A stretch of DNA of 64,000 nucleotides from Austropuccinia psidii (GCA_023105745.1 JALGQZ010000004.1:8133951-8197950), one strand, 5' to 3'. Shown: positions 13,701 to 25,660, counted from the first letter of the stretch. Made by a program: numbers and translations. The notes: generated by a model not told the origin, from the letters alone.

Positions 13701-14416
13701 TCAGAGTCAAATGCATTATTGTATGTGTATAACACATCAACAAGTTCATTCCTCATTTTTGGTGATAATAATGGATGAATCTGTGCTTCAACAAGTTGAT
13801 TAGACACAAATTCATCTTTATAAGTATCTGTAACAGAAGATACCACAGATATTTGTTTTGGCATATTGGAGAAAGCAAATTTTTGTCTTTTGGTATCCCC
13901 AATTGTGAAATATCTGTCTTTATGGTTATTGATGTCAATACCATGAATACTAAAGTAATAATTTCCAAGAATGACGTGCTGAGATGTGCAACTATCCATT
14001 ACTACAATCTCAGTTTTCATCCTTACACTTCCTGCTGGGTGTGGAAATAGAAGATTAGAGTCTAATATACCCAAGGGGTACATATTGTTACTGGCACTAC
14101 TAAATTGCACACCTTCGATTGGTAATAGATGGTTTTTCCATTCAGGAAGTATAATTTGGAGATAATCTTTTCCCACACAAGTGCTAAATGCCCCTGTATC
14201 CAAATTCACTTTGGCTTCAATATCACTCATGAAAACTGATGTGATGCAGGATGCTCCAGCAGTGTAACCTTTACCTCTAGCAGGTTTTGCTTTGCACATT
14301 TTGGCATCTTGGCTGTTGATTAGGTTGCAGAAATCCTCACTGTACTGTGGCAAGTGGGTATGGACTTCTGTGACCTCAAAGAAAGCTGTAATGTTTTCAA
14401 TGGGATGGTCCTCCAC
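10706..14416 (-). pseudogene. element A Pol: protease, RT, RNase H, integrase, chromodomain
   Basis: One frame, with two internal stops: TGA at 11987-11989 (element D encodes Gly in this HDS...GHLSEDRT stretch) and TAA at 10823-10825 (Glu in the D counterpart). Domains in order: aspartic protease with [11 protein letters not shown] near 14190; reverse transcriptase with YIDDIIICS near 13150; RNase H with [10 protein letters not shown] near 12720; integrase zinc finger near 11890-11990; integrase core with [18 protein letters not shown] and [13 protein letters not shown] (DD35E-type); a C-terminal chromodomain continuing to TGA at 10706. This is a chromovirus-type Ty3/gypsy Pol. It differs clearly from element D yet is colinear with it. 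The stops make this copy defective. Confidence 0.9.
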
Positions 14417-16411
14417 TGGTGTATCCTCGGAGAATGCAGAATCTTGATCAGATTCCTCTTTTTCTTCAGTACACTGAATTCCTTCAATGACATGAACTTA
14501 ATTTATTTTGTCTTTTTGGTGCAAGTGTTGGCTAAATGTGAATTACTTCCACATTTATGACACTTGAAGACAGGTTTTTTTCAACCTCTCTGGGAATCTT
14601 TGGGACCATCTTGGATTCAATAGGGATTCTAGTCCAAGTTTTACCAATTCTTGTTCTGGTAATGATATCTTCCATTGCATTAATGTAGTCCTCTGTTGAA
14701 CAGGGTTCTACACATCTGCTCTTGATAGCATGTTTCAGTCCTCCTCCACACTTTCTTAATATTTTCATATTAATCATAGTGTCAGACATATCTGGGTGTA
14801 AGGCAGATAATCTGTCTGTTTGCTTGAAGAACCAAGTAAGTGGTTTATCTTTCTCTCAGTTAAAAATGGCACTTTCAAAAGCATTCTCCATTTTAAACCT
14901 GCAAGAGTTATTGGCCCATTTGGTAATCACTTCAGATTTCCACCAAGACCAATAATATTTCCCATGATCCATCCTAATCTTGTAATACCATTTCTTTGCA
15001 GTTCTGGTAAAAAGAGAGTGTAATTTTCCCACTATGATTTCATCAGGTATATGAAAGTCTTCTTGCAACATATCAATAGTCCTGATGAACTCAATATGGT
15101 TATATTCTCCTTCATCAGAGAATGTTGGCCATTCTTCTAATTTGGGAATATCTTTAACAGAGACAAAATTTTCTCCTAAAAGTGGTTTAAAACTTCCTTT
15201 AACAGAACGTTATTCTTCAGCCAAAGGTGTAGAGTGTCTTGGCATATGTGGTACATGATTCTCATGAATTTGTTCTACATTTGCAATGATTTCATTCTTT
15301 AACTTCTGCCTTTCACTGTCACTTTTTGGTAAATGTGTAGCAAACTGATTGGTATTCTCAACTATTTGTAAGACATGATCTTTTGGAATTTCAAGTTGAT
15401 CATTCATTTTAAAAATGGAAAGATCTTCCATTTCATCATTCTGAACTTGACATGTACTCTCAATTCTGCTACAAGCATGGATAATTGAATCAAATTTGGC
15501 ATTTGTCAATTCATACAATTCAGTATATTTGTTGCCATGTTTTTTCAAATCATTAATATCCAATGTTATTTTAGTTAACTTTGAATCAATTTTACCAATT
15601 TCTACATTAATACTTCTTTGTACATGATTTATTTGTGTGGAAAGGTCCTGTTCATCCTCTCCTGCTCCTTGGCTGATAATTCCATTAGAGTTCTGGCCAT
15701 GTTGAACACACTGTCCACAGCTGAAGGCTCCAATTTGGGGATCCTGTACCCCTGTGGGTAAGGCCTGTGCCAATTGGCTTTGGCTTTGCCCTTGCCTTGA
15801 TGGTTCTTGGGACCTCTCTGTTTCTTCTGAGGTCCTTTGGGCTTGTCTTTGGACATTTCTGGGGCTGATTTGGAGCTGGTAGACGCCACTGGGGGCTCTG
15901 CCTCCAAAGCTGGAGTCATTTCCAGTTCCTTCTTCTGGTCTATGGATAAAAGACTTTGGTTCTTCAACCAGTTCTTTCTCTCTTTGAACTTGTCTTTTGA
16001 AGACAGGGGGATCCACCCTCCTAAGCGTTCTATGGTCTTCTCCTGACCCAGAAAGCTCTTGATGTGTAAATAGAAGTTAATGGCCCCCTTCCAAAGGCTT
16101 GGGCATATTTCCCACTCCTCTTTTTTGGCTTCTCTGAACCAATTTTTGTATTGGCATTGATAAATTTCTATTGATGTCGCTTGAAAATGGCTCAGCCCTG
16201 GAAATATTATCATGAATAAGTTCAGGCTCAGAATTCACGTCAAAATCTGTGGGTTCAGACCTTGGGGAATGGGGCACAACTGTGGCATCCTTCAAATGTG
16301 TCTTTCTTGAGGAAGACTTGGCACTTCCGGATTTGGTCTTGCCTCTTCCTTGTCCAAATCCATCTGGTTGGACTGAATAGTTGCTTCCATTTCTGGTATG
16401 CACCATTTCCA
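14417..16411 (-). pseudogene. element A Gag region with two overlapping frames
   Basis: Frame f1 starts at ATG 16406-16404 (MVHTRNGSNYSV...), is interrupted at 16077 (TAA), and reopens through 15210. Frame f2 is open at 16213-15629 and contains IEIYQCQYKNWF, LGGWIPLSSK and a C-terminal YPQGYRIPK...VFNMARTLMEL. These f2 motifs align with the second frame of D and with R1. Downstream lie capsid-like segments (near 14860-15070 and 14530-14790). A zinc knuckle of CX2CX4HX4C type (CHKCGSNSHLANTC) near 14540 is separated by a frameshift from Pol. The copy is defective. Confidence 0.75.
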
Positions 16412-16457
16412 CTTCAATTTAAAGATAAAAAGTGAAAATATATGGTAAAATACACAC

Positions 16458-16615
16458 CTTTTGGTGGTAATTTATTCTTTTCCGAGTTAAATCAGGTGCC
16501 TCTTTTAGCAATTCACACCTCAATACTGTCTTCAGATTCTGCTTCTGAACATTCTGAACTGGTAATATATCTCTTACTGAGTTTGCTACTAGCTGCACAG
16601 TATTTGTTAAAGACA
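16458..16615 (-). other. element A leader exon
   Basis: Bounded by a TCTCTAG acceptor (AG at 16617-16616) and an AAAAG/GTGTGT donor (G at 16457). A second possible donor, GAG/GTGTGA, lies upstream within it. The exon has no ATG of its own in the open frame, which suggests an internal exon after an untranslated or upstream coding exon. The corresponding exon exists in R1, C and D. Confidence 0.5.
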
Positions 16616-16995
16616 CTAGAGAAATTATAAAAGAGAAAAAAAAATTATTTTTTATACTTTTTTGAAAATATTTTTCAGAGATTTTTTATAAGTTTTATAT
16701 TTTTTAATATTAAAAAAAAATGATTCTTTTTAAAGAAAAAAAAAATCAAAATTTAAGATTTTGAATGAAAATTAATTCAGAGTAACACAAAGAATAATTT
16801 TATAAGTTTTTGGGTGTGAAAAATCCATGTGTAAAAACAATATAAAATTAGATCAAATTCCTCACTGAAAAAGATTTCCAAAACAATTTCAAAAATAAAA
16901 ATAATTTTAACTTCAAAATGAAAGAAAATTTTTTTTTAAATTAATATATTTTAGAGCTTAAAAATATATTAATCAAGGGTACAAGGTTCAAAAAA
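16616..16995 (-). other. AT-rich leader of element A
   Basis: Lies between primer site and leader exon. It consists of long A and T runs with no ORF or recognisable site except the pyrimidine-rich acceptor at its end. Confidence 0.5.
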
Positions 16996-17013
16996 CACGG
17001 CCAGGCCCCCAAA
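16996..17013 (-). other. primer-binding-like site of element A
   Basis: CACGGCCAGGCCCCCAAA directly adjoining the LTR, identical to the R1 site and nearly identical to that of D. The position is diagnostic; the primer is unidentified. Confidence 0.6.
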
Positions 17014-20000
17014 TGTAAGATGTGACTATGAAACTGATGATAATATTACTATTAATCAACAGTACTATGTCTGTTCTTATGAAATATAATAATAAAATAT
17101 TATTCTAACCACAATTAAATAATACAAGAATTATTTCTTTCATGTGTTAAACACTACTAGTGATTTTAACAGTGAGCAGTAATTGTCTACAAGAATATTT
17201 TAATAATAAAATTATTTTAATATATAATTATCTTTTGCAAGAATAATTATAAATATAATTCTTGAAGAAAACTCATTATTTAGAGAGAAACTTTAATAAT
17301 TAAGCATAAATCACTCATTAATATTCCAAAGAGCTTATTAAAAGATGAGATAGAGAGATTTGTGTCACAACCATGGCAATTCACCTCCTTGGATCCCCAT
17401 ATGGCATATCAAGCCACAGTTCTTTTATGGCCAATTGGCCATATCCATCACCAGTGGCCAATATGGCCATGTCATAATCTTACGGTCCATTTATGGCCAT
17501 TTGTGTTTTGGGGCCTTCATGGCCTTTCACCTCAATCCAGAACCCATAGCGGCAATTTATGCCCAAATGGGTATTTCTGGTCATTTCCCTCAAAACCAGG
17601 GGAAATGGCCCAAATGGCTGTTTTTGGCCATTTGGGCTCATAATGCGCATTTGCGCATTTTGCGCATTTTTGCGCACTTTGACGCAAAGTGTCCAAGAGA
17701 CACTTTCCCGCCTTTTGGGCCAGTTTTTGGCTCAGAACCCCAAAGGGCCCAGAAACACCTTCCTAAGCTCTGAAGCCATCACATCCATCCTTTTCCCCTC
17801 TGCCTTTCCATCTCAAGACCTTTGGGCGTAATCTTCTTGCCAATGAACCAATATGCCATAAATGATGTTATATATCATTGTGCATCATTTTTCAACAGCA
17901 ATTCAATGGTGGAACTATCAAATGGTCATTTCAACATTCCAACATCTCATCACGTCATCAAGGCACCCAATCATTCAGAGGAATCATCAAGGCTCAAGAG
18001 CAAGTGTTTCAGCGTCAAAGACCAATGAGGCCATCAAGCAGTCATTGGTTATTCTCACTCCAAGTATTCCTTCCAAGGGAATACTTTCAATTCATTCTCA
18101 AAGTGTATTCAAGAGGCAGTTCCAAAAAGAAGTTGTCAAGTGTCAAAGCTCCACTCAATCCATCTTGGCAACCATATTCATTTCCATACAGTGTGGATCC
18201 ATCAAGGACTGTATTTCATTTTCAAGCATGGGAAGTTCATTCAACCCAATTAAATTTCAACATTAGCCAGCTGTATCAATTCCCAAAACAATCAATACAG
18301 CCTCAAGGATCAATACAGATCAGTTTTCAGCCTGAAGAACTCAAGCTCCCAACTTTTCACATATACCGGCTACCCTTTCCACCCTGGGGGGTTTTTCCCC
18401 AGTTAATTAATATACTTTGATTTTATTTTATCTTTTTTTCTTTTCATTTTAGTGAAGCAAATACTGATATTATTAAGTCAGTCATTTAGCACTTTTCTCT
18501 TTCTCTTTCTTTGCCTGCCAATGGATATTTGGTGGTCATATCCTTACTAATTCCATTATTCATTTTGGGCAGGTTGAAACAGTGATTAAGGACTTACTTG
18601 GTTGGCTCTTTGGCCATTTGGCTTCCCTTTCCTCTTTTGCATCTCATCTTGTACCTGCATATCTTTAGAGGAATTCATTCTTATTATTTATTTCTTTATT
18701 CTTTTGGAGTCTTCCAAGCGAGTTCCCTGATTGCTGAGTGCCAGGCCACTCTTGTATTTCCACTAGAGCCCCTGTGACAATTTGACGTAAAATTGTGGAT
18801 TTAATGGATAAAAATATATTTATAACAGTATTACAACAATATATAGTTTGATTCTATGTTTTCACATCTTTCTGATTGATTCTGAAAGATTTAAAACACT
18901 TAAGAATAGCTTTAACTAATACTTACTTGTTGGTAACAATGATTTAAATGATAATAAGATGATGATGTGGAAAAAACAGCAAGAGGAGGCTTCTTTTAAC
19001 TCAAAAACAGATCACAGAGGCATTCCATGGAGCAAACTGAAAAACCAGTGAGTGAGAAAACAATAAAACCTTTTGGATTATTGATTGCATCATCAGTTGC
19101 CACGTAAGATTATCATAATCACTTAATTGATGCTTTTACATGACTACCAACCCCAATATCATTAAGAATAAAAGAATTAACATCTTTAAATCTTATTTTA
19201 TTCCAAAATAATTATTTATTTCTCAAAGTTATCAATGTTATTGTGAATTTCATCACAGGTTGTAATTACTGTGATTTTTGAAGATTCAGTGTTTCATGTA
19301 GAATAGTCAAAAATGGACTGTAAGTAAAACTTTTCATTTTACTAGTAAAACTGGAATTCTTTTTGATTTTACCATAGGAAATACAGTTTTCCATTGGTCC
19401 TGAACGTTTCAGAAAGATTCATTAAGAACTGTATTTTTCATGAATTTTTGAAGTTTTTACCTCATTTCTATGTAGAATTGCAAATATCAGTGTTTAACTG
19501 GTTGCTATGAGGTAAATCAATGGATACAAGTCCAAAAAGGATTTTAATTACTCTTTTGGGGTTTATCCAAGGAAATTAATTAAGAATTGACATGGTTACA
19601 GGAGTCTAAGTAGCTTTTTACCTCCTTGGCACATCAAAATAGCAGGTTATTTGCTATTTTCTTAAGATTTACTGTAGTTGTAAAATGGTACCAAGTTCCC
19701 AAAGTGTTTTAGTTTACTAATTGGGCCAAGATCAGCCATGTATCTGTCCGTTCTTCTGAGGCCTCCAAAATTGGGTACCCTGGCTCTCTTTGATGTCTTT
19801 TGTCCCCCTTGCTTATTTTCCATGTCAAAATAGAAATTTAAGCTTCAAGTGAGATATCCACTATGGGTGTACCAAAGGTCCATGTAAGAATACCATGATA
19901 TCAAGTTCTCAAATCATGCATAACATTTTTCAGTGTATATGTAACATGGGATTTCTCACATTCCCATTGTTTTGGCGTGAAATCAAGAAAAACAAACATT

Positions 20001-20305
20001 TTCACGGACCTTTTATGTGGTATTGATGATGTGGTATTGAAGTATCTTCAATTTGACCACCTCAAAGAGTTGATTTGAGCTTATTCACTCCAAGGAGCTA
20101 CCCTAGGTGAATTTTTGATTAGAATCCAAATCTGGCCTTGAATCCATGGATTTACTTACTCAATAAAAAGTTATTCATTTTTTCTGAAATCAAAAATGAT
20201 GAATTTTGGATATATGCATGACTTATGAGTTATGCATAATTCAAAATTTCTCTTTAAGATAATTGTGGCCTATTTGGGTATGTAAGAAATACCTCAAGGC
20301 TCACA
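17014..20305 (-). repeat. 5' LTR of element A, split by solo LTR S
   Basis: Starts TGTAAGATGTGAC beside the primer-binding-like site and ends GGCTCACA at 20305. The 1417-bp insertion at 17363-18779 plus its 5-bp duplication account for the extra length over the other LTR. Colinear with 8666-10562 apart from that, with many substitutions. Confidence 0.9.
17363..18779. repeat. solo LTR S of a different retroelement family (1417 bp)
   Basis: Flanked by perfect ATTTG duplications (17358-17362 and 18780-18784) with ends TGTCACA...TGTGACA, a 7-bp terminal inverted repeat typical of LTRs. It contains no reverse transcriptase or integrase, so it is a solo LTR (or a short LTR-like element). Inside are many GGCCAT/ATGGCC words, a TGCGCATTT run near 17640-17670, and a G/C-rich hairpin near 18384 (CTGGGG...CCCCAG). 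Overlapping ORFs at 17360-17831 and 17862-18420 occur in several frames without family resemblance and are treated as non-coding. Family and orientation unknown. Confidence 0.8.
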
Positions 20306-20854
20306 ATTTAAATCATTGTTACCAACAAGTAAGTATTAGTCAAAGCTATTCTTAGATGTTTTAATTCTTTCAGAAGCAATCAGAAAGACATGAAATCATA
20401 GAATCCAACTATATATTGTTGTAATACTGTTATAAATACATTTTGATCCATTAAATCCACAATTCTACGTCAAATCTCTCTATCTCATCTTTCAATAAGC
20501 TCTTTGGAATATTAGTGAGTCATTTATCTTTAATTCTTAAAGTTTTTCTTTAAAAAACAGTTTTCTTCAAGAATTGTACTTATAATTATTCTTGTAAAAG
20601 ATAATTACATATTAAGATAATTTTATTATTTTAATAAAAGAAGTTTTATTATTAAAATGTTGTTGTAATTGATTCTTGTAGACAATTACTGCTCACTGTT
20701 AAAATCACTAGTAGTGTTTAACACATGAAGTACATAATTCTTTAATTATTTAATTTTGGCTATAATAATATTTTATTATTATATTTTGTTAGAACAGACA
20801 TAGTACTGTTGATTAACAGTAATATTATCATCAATTTCATAGTCTCATCTTACA
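20306..20854 (+). repeat. LTR O, second part
   Basis: Begins with the duplicated ATTTA (20306-20310) after A's right LTR and continues through the LTR 3' portion to ATCTTACA at 20854. It is the reverse complement of the segment seen at 8666-9200 and 17014-17362. Joined to 7293-8665 it gives about 1.92 kb, the length expected for this family. No primer-binding motif follows, so it is a solo or recombinant LTR. Confidence 0.85.
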
Positions 20855-21352
20855 ATCATTATTGATGATTAATTGACAGGATTGCATAAATCCTCTCAAT
20901 TTATGAGCTTGACTACCATCAAAAAAATCGGATTCCTTAATGGATGAAGTCTATGAGAGGAAACAATGGGCTCAAAGGGGGATGGCCTGTGGTTATGTGC
21001 ATGGTCGTTAGGAATATGGGCCTCTTGGCCTCATAATTTTCATATCCAATTTGGGGCATATATCAAGGAAAGGTGGCAAGAATGTGGGTGCACCAATATG
21101 ACTTCTTGATCTGCAGCATACTACGCAAGGATTGGTGGACCAAGGTTGACATTAGCATATAATAAACTGGGTTCGTGGTAGAAACTTCTTTTTCAGTGGC
21201 ATATTAGAGGCATGCAGCCATGTTCTCTGGTGTGACAGCGAACCTTAAGCATATCTTCCCCAGGGTAATTGTCTTACAATGACCTACTGGGCAATGGTGG
21301 GAGTGGATAGGAAATTTCACTATGGCAATCTTTTGGTGTGGGCAGGTGAGGT

Positions 21353-21378
21353 ATGTTTGGTGGTGTGCCACCAAACAT
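21353..21378. repeat. inter-cassette palindrome (left-module copy)
   Basis: ATGTTTGGTGG, a TGTG loop, then the exact reverse complement of the first 11 bases. It is the counterpart of the perfect palindrome at 62268-62293, in the same place upstream of the helicase gene. Both arms changed C to T (or G to A) in a matched way, so pairing was kept. Confidence 0.8.
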
Positions 21379-23042
21379 GAGTTTGCTTTTGCCCAAACAA
21401 CCTTGTGGACCAATGCCTACTGGAGTTCCAGTGGCCAATGTTTGGCTTGATCCAAGGGGGCACCAGCTGTGAGCCGTGATCCACTTACACATTCACCCCT
21501 CTGGCATTTGAGGCTGTTACTAATCCACCCAGATTGGCATCAGGGTATTTCCTTCACGCGTGTGAGAAACTCCAGAGGAATAGGCCACCTGCCCAAGGTA
21601 ATTTTATGGCTGCAAACCAGGCCCCAAAACTTCTGCTAGGCGTGTGAGATTGTGAAGCATATGAACTGCATTGGCAGATCCCCACACATAAATAACCAGC
21701 CCCAGGGATCATAGGCAGGGGTTATTCTAATGCCTATGAGTCTTAAGCAAACCCACACTGATTGGTCTCAGGTTTCCCCATGCAAGCGGGACATCCGCAA
21801 AAGAAAATAGATGGTCAGAAGACAGGCACGTAAAAGGTCCACCAGGCGTGTGAGAGTGTGTGAAGGCCTGGCAATGAGCAGGGAAGTCATTGTTATCCCC
21901 AACCCCAGCACTAGAGTGAATCCACCATTTGCATATGACCCAAATTATCAGTCATCCAATTATGCACCCCTGACATTAACTTGGATTACACCAGCATCTG
22001 TGCGGTCGTTAGGCGGAGCTCTCAAAAAAGATGTATCAAAGGGATGAATTTAAGAAATTTGAGTCATTGGCTTGGCATGATTGCATGTTAAATTCCTTTA
22101 CAGCTTTTGCTCTTCCCCAACATTGTAGTACATACAAAGTTTTACGTAATACTATGTATTACAGTGTCAGCTGTAAACATTAGGATGGTGTAATACTAAT
22201 TCAGCCTGAATGCATATAGCCAATTAGTATCCACCTTCCAATTTTTTGCATATACGTAGCTCATGTGCCCAATGCTCAGCATTTTGATTCACCCAATTTG
22301 CACACACAAGCTGAGCATATCATGGTCAAAGGATCGGTGTGGAAGTTTTCCATAGATCCGTGGCCGGAACACTTTTTGCAATAGTCCATTGGAAGGCTCA
22401 GTTTGGAGCACTTCACCAAAGCGTGTGATATTCTGCACCTGGCTGAAATGTCATCTGATGCTGTGCCAAATGATCAGTTTGCGTGCTTACAAAAATGACC
22501 TAGCAATTGCTCAGCATGGTGCACTGATATTGTTATATCAATAGCTCAATAACTGTGCAGTTCAGATGTTCAGCCACTGAGCATTTCAATTATGACCCCA
22601 AAGCAGACCTGAGCAATGCATCGACCCAAGCTCATGCTGTATTCACTTGTCATACAGGAGTCCGACCCTTTGTTCAAAAACTATCACCCGGCCATAAGGC
22701 CGGTATGCTCGCCGCGGTCACTTGTGACCAAATGCGCCACGTGCTTTTCTGCATGGGGCATTTGTGGATTGCACCCACCGTGCACATTCAACAATGCCCT
22801 CACAAAAGCCCTCCCGGGTGATTGGGTGGCTATTTAATGCAACAAAGGGGATTTGACTGAGCTTGACAATTCAATCAATTGCAATACTCAGCCCAAAGCG
22901 CTTTGTTCTTCTGCCTCACACAGGCATTTCCCTTCTCAGTCGCAGCATTGGCTGTGACTGAGCTTCAACTTTCCCAACACGCCTTGACGCTGAGACTTTG
23001 GCGGGTTCTTCCACTGCTGCAATTAGCTCAGCTTCACCATGG

Positions 23043-23050
23043 TATAAAAG
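23043..23050 (+). promoter_or_regulatory. putative TATA box of the Zn2Cys6 gene
   Basis: TATAAAAG is followed by a strongly C/T-rich stretch, as in many fungal promoters. It lies about 420 bases before the ATG, with a 5'-UTR intron in between. Confidence 0.4.
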
Positions 23051-23464
23051 AAAATCTTTGCCCGACACACCCTCCACTTTTTTTCTCACCCACTTTACTT
23101 TTTCCCAGTTCACCTGTTCTTCTCATTCCTGTGCATCTTCAACTTTGTCTTCCTGCCTTTCCACTCTTTTCTATTGCACTCCACTAACTATTGCCCTTTC
23201 ATTGCGCTTTTTTTCCCACTTATATGTCCAAAACCCCCCTTCTATCCACCTCATGCCTCTCCTCCATTTAAAACTTTTGTCTATATTATGTTCCAATATG
23301 AATAATAAATTCACATAATGAATTTCTCTCAGACTCTTACAAACTTCCATCAAGAACGTCTTTATTTTAATGATGTTTTAAATTTACAATTCATTGTATG
23401 TCTTCCTCTTCGCTGGAACTATTCCTTTCTATTCCGTTACTAACCTAAATTGTTTTGTTTTTAG

Positions 23465-24751
23465 ATGTCATGCACTTTATGCACTAAGCAGGGTATCCCC
23501 TGCATCTGCTCCTCGACAACAACCAACACTTGTGATGCTTGCCATAGAGCACACAAGAAATGCATGTTTTTTTTTGACCCTTCCAACCATGCCACCAGAG
23601 GAGTTCCCAATCAAGACGCCCTCAAAAGGGGCTCCTTTGTGGTTAACAATGATGAAAGCATTCCCAAGCGGGAATGGATGCTGGGACCCAAAAAGGCAGA
23701 CGGGAACAATTCCAGAGAATTAGCACAGTCCCCTCAAGTATCAATTTTTCCACCACCCCTCCTATCCCACCATCCCATGGTCACTTGACTCCTCGGCCGG
23801 AGTGAAGTGATTATTTGGCCAATGAAGGATGGCAATGGAGAGAGGACATTTGAGCTTGGGCCAATCATCACCATGTCTTGTCACCCATGGGATTCAAACA
23901 CCAAAGTAAGTTTTATTTCTCCTCCTTAGCTCATTTCTCTTCACGCAATAATACTGATGTTTTTCCATTACGCATAGAATCAAAACAACCAAATCCCCTG
24001 TGACAAGACTCTCCCGTTACCAGTTTGCCTCACAAGCAAACTCTGTGGCAACAGAACACAGGCCTGAGTGTCACCCAATGGTTGAAGGACTTATTCCACA
24101 GTAAGCAGCCAGAGTTTCATTTAATTTCGACTTTTGCCTCAAGTGAACTGACTGTTCCTCCTTTTGTAGAACCCTCCCAAACAGATGAGCCACCTATTCC
24201 TGGCCCGAGTCAATCCTTCAAATCACATGAGGACGTTCCGACTTGTGAACCTAAACCTGAGGTGGCTCCAACACAATCCATGGAGGAACCTTTTGGAAAG
24301 TCCCAGTGTTCCTTTTTTTACTCTTCCAAAATTTTTCTCACCTTTCTTTTGACCATCTCCAGCTTTTCCCACTCCACCCCACTCTTTCATCACCATCGAC
24401 AATATGCCTGTTGGATCCCCCCTCCACTCCTACACCAGAGATCCCTCCCAGTGCCCCTAAGAACCCCACTGCCTTCTCCCCCCCGGTGCCAAGCTCCCCT
24501 CATTCCCATGATGATGCTTGCCAGGAATTTCCTGACGTACAACCAACCTAGATGATTCCTGTGGCCATTGTCCATGAATCTTGTTGGAACCTTGCCGATT
24601 GCTCCATATGATTCCCTTTGTGGATGCAACTCATCAAAATGAGATGCACCCAGAATTCCGGGAGGAACTAAACTCCCTCCTTCCCCAGGAACTGGAGGCT
24701 TATCCAAAGGAGGACATCACCAGGATAGTCTCAAAATTCCTCAAAAAATAA
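23465..24751 (+). pseudogene. Zn2Cys6 zinc-cluster protein gene, decayed
   Basis: The N-terminus has the spacing CX2CX6C-X9-CX2CX6C (Cys 3, 6, 13, 23, 26, 33), matching the fungal binuclear zinc cluster, a DNA-binding domain of transcription factors. The rest is Pro/Ser-rich. A 5'-UTR intron probably runs 23396-23464 (GTATGT donor, TACTAAC branch near 23441, TTTTAG acceptor directly before the ATG). A second intron begins GTAAGT near 23906 and ends CATAG near 23978. The frame breaks at TGA 23786-23788 and again around 24060-24300. The last codons (VSKFLKK, stop 24749-24751) are recognisable. A zinc-cluster gene in this setting could regulate element genes or bind element DNA, but that is inference. 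Confidence 0.6.
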
Positions 24752-25140
24752 AAAATAAAAAAAAACTTTTTGCAATCTTTTAACTTTTTACCTTTTGTCA
24801 TACACTCCTTTAAATAAAATTTTTGTATTCAATGAATGATATTTTCAATTTCTATTACATTCTTTGTTCACTTGAAAATACTTTATGTCCTCCTTGGTGG
24901 AAATCTCCTATTCTGTGAGAATAATTTTGGTAAGTGCCCCACCAAATTTTTGAGCTAGTAGTTGCTTGTGAGGACCTCTTTTACCAAAAATGTGCCAATA
25001 GTCACCATTACCCCTCCTATATTTTCTTCTTCCATGGATTACAACCACCTCAGATCTGAATTGTAAAAATTTGGGGGTTCTCCCCATTTGAGCAATCCAA
25101 TCCAGATTCATGAGTCATTGCCTTTCCTATGGTCACACGT
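24752..25140 (-). other. gene-free stretch with remnant matching 51765-52070
   Basis: After an A-rich run (24752-24775) and an AT-rich piece, 24860-25140 is the inverted homologue of 51765-52070, adjacent to the tandem array in both places. A minus-strand ORF of 67 codons (24908-25111, with RRKYRRGNGDYWHIFGKRG) is partly preserved in the other copy but broken there by stops. It could be the remnant of an unrecognised exon. Confidence 0.4.
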
Positions 25141-25640
25141 TATTAATCTTAGTTGTGTAAGGAATTTTTAGAATTTTCAGGAGGCTGCCCAGGCATAAGG
25201 AATGGTCTGAACTGTAGGGAACCTGTACAAGAATCAGGATTTTGAGTGTGAAGCATTGGGAACCTGTACAGGTGTAAGGATTTGTGTGTGAATTGTCAGA
25301 GGCCTGCCCTGGCATAAGTAATTTTTTGAATTGTCGGGAACCTGCACAAGCGTAAGTATTTGGGTGTGACGTGTCAGGTGCCTGCACCCAAAAAAGTAAG
25401 TGTTGGAGTTGTTCCAAGGCTGCCCTTGCATAGGCAATTATTTGAATTGTCAGGAGCCTTCACATGCATAAGGAGTTTGTGTGTGAAGCATCAGTAGCCT
25501 TGACAGGCATAAGGAATTGTTGGCATTGTCAGAAGGCTGCCCCGGTGTAAGGATTCACAGCGCAAGGTTTTGCATGTAATGCGTCAGGATTCTGGACAGA
25601 CGTAAGGATTTGTGTGTGATGTGTTGAGATCCTGGAAAAG
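25141..25640 (-). repeat. degenerate 40-bp tandem array
   Basis: About a dozen diverged units carrying CCTGTACAGGTGTAAGG and TTTGTGTGTGAATTGTCAG-like words. It is the inverted equivalent of the array at 50820-51760. ORFs of 67 and 94 codons on the minus strand come from the repeat and are not genes. Confidence 0.8.
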
Positions 25641-25660
25641 ACCAAGTAACCAGGACAAGC

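Larger units (their letters stand above)
8666..20305 (-). mobile_element. Ty3/gypsy LTR retrotransposon A (defective), nested in LTR O
   Basis: The element is delimited by a perfect 5-bp duplication ATTTA (8661-8665 and 20306-20310). Order on the minus strand: 5' LTR 20305-17014 (interrupted by solo LTR S), primer site, leader exon, Gag region, Pol, polypurine tract next to 10563, 3' LTR 10562-8666. Both Gag and Pol carry stops or frameshifts, and the two LTRs differ visibly, so it is older than element D. Without S the element would be about 10.2 kb. Confidence 0.9.
20855..23395. other. intergenic block of the left module, homologous to 61886-64000
   Basis: The first 120 bases (20855-20975) match nothing else in the window. 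From about 20975 (GGGGGATGGCCTGTGGTTA) the sequence follows 61888 onward to about 22870, with many substitutions. It holds a 26-bp palindrome (21353-21378), a series of TGAGCA/TGCTCA words (22270-22620), and a TATTTAA near 22829. Beyond 22870 comes promoter-like sequence for the Zn2Cys6 gene: TATAAAAG at 23043-23050, then a long pyrimidine-rich tract. ORFs here are short and not conserved in frame with the other copy; I see no gene. Confidence 0.6.

Noticed and set aside
17360..18420. Proteins of 90-180 codons between 17.36 and 18.42 kb
   Set aside because: Several overlapping frames are open at once inside a clearly delimited solo LTR with 5-bp duplications; no domain or start evidence.
7290..20854. 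One giant retrotransposon with LTR O as an outer LTR pair
   Set aside because: The two LTR O pieces are the two halves of a single LTR split by A, as shown by the ATTTA duplication and by their non-overlapping content.
22555..23353. Possible genes at 22555-22837 and 22879-23318
   Set aside because: 22555-22837 has a counterpart at 63531-63810, but in the right copy the underlying sequence is partly tandemly duplicated and the frame is not specially conserved. 22879-23318 is pyrimidine-rich promoter/leader sequence.
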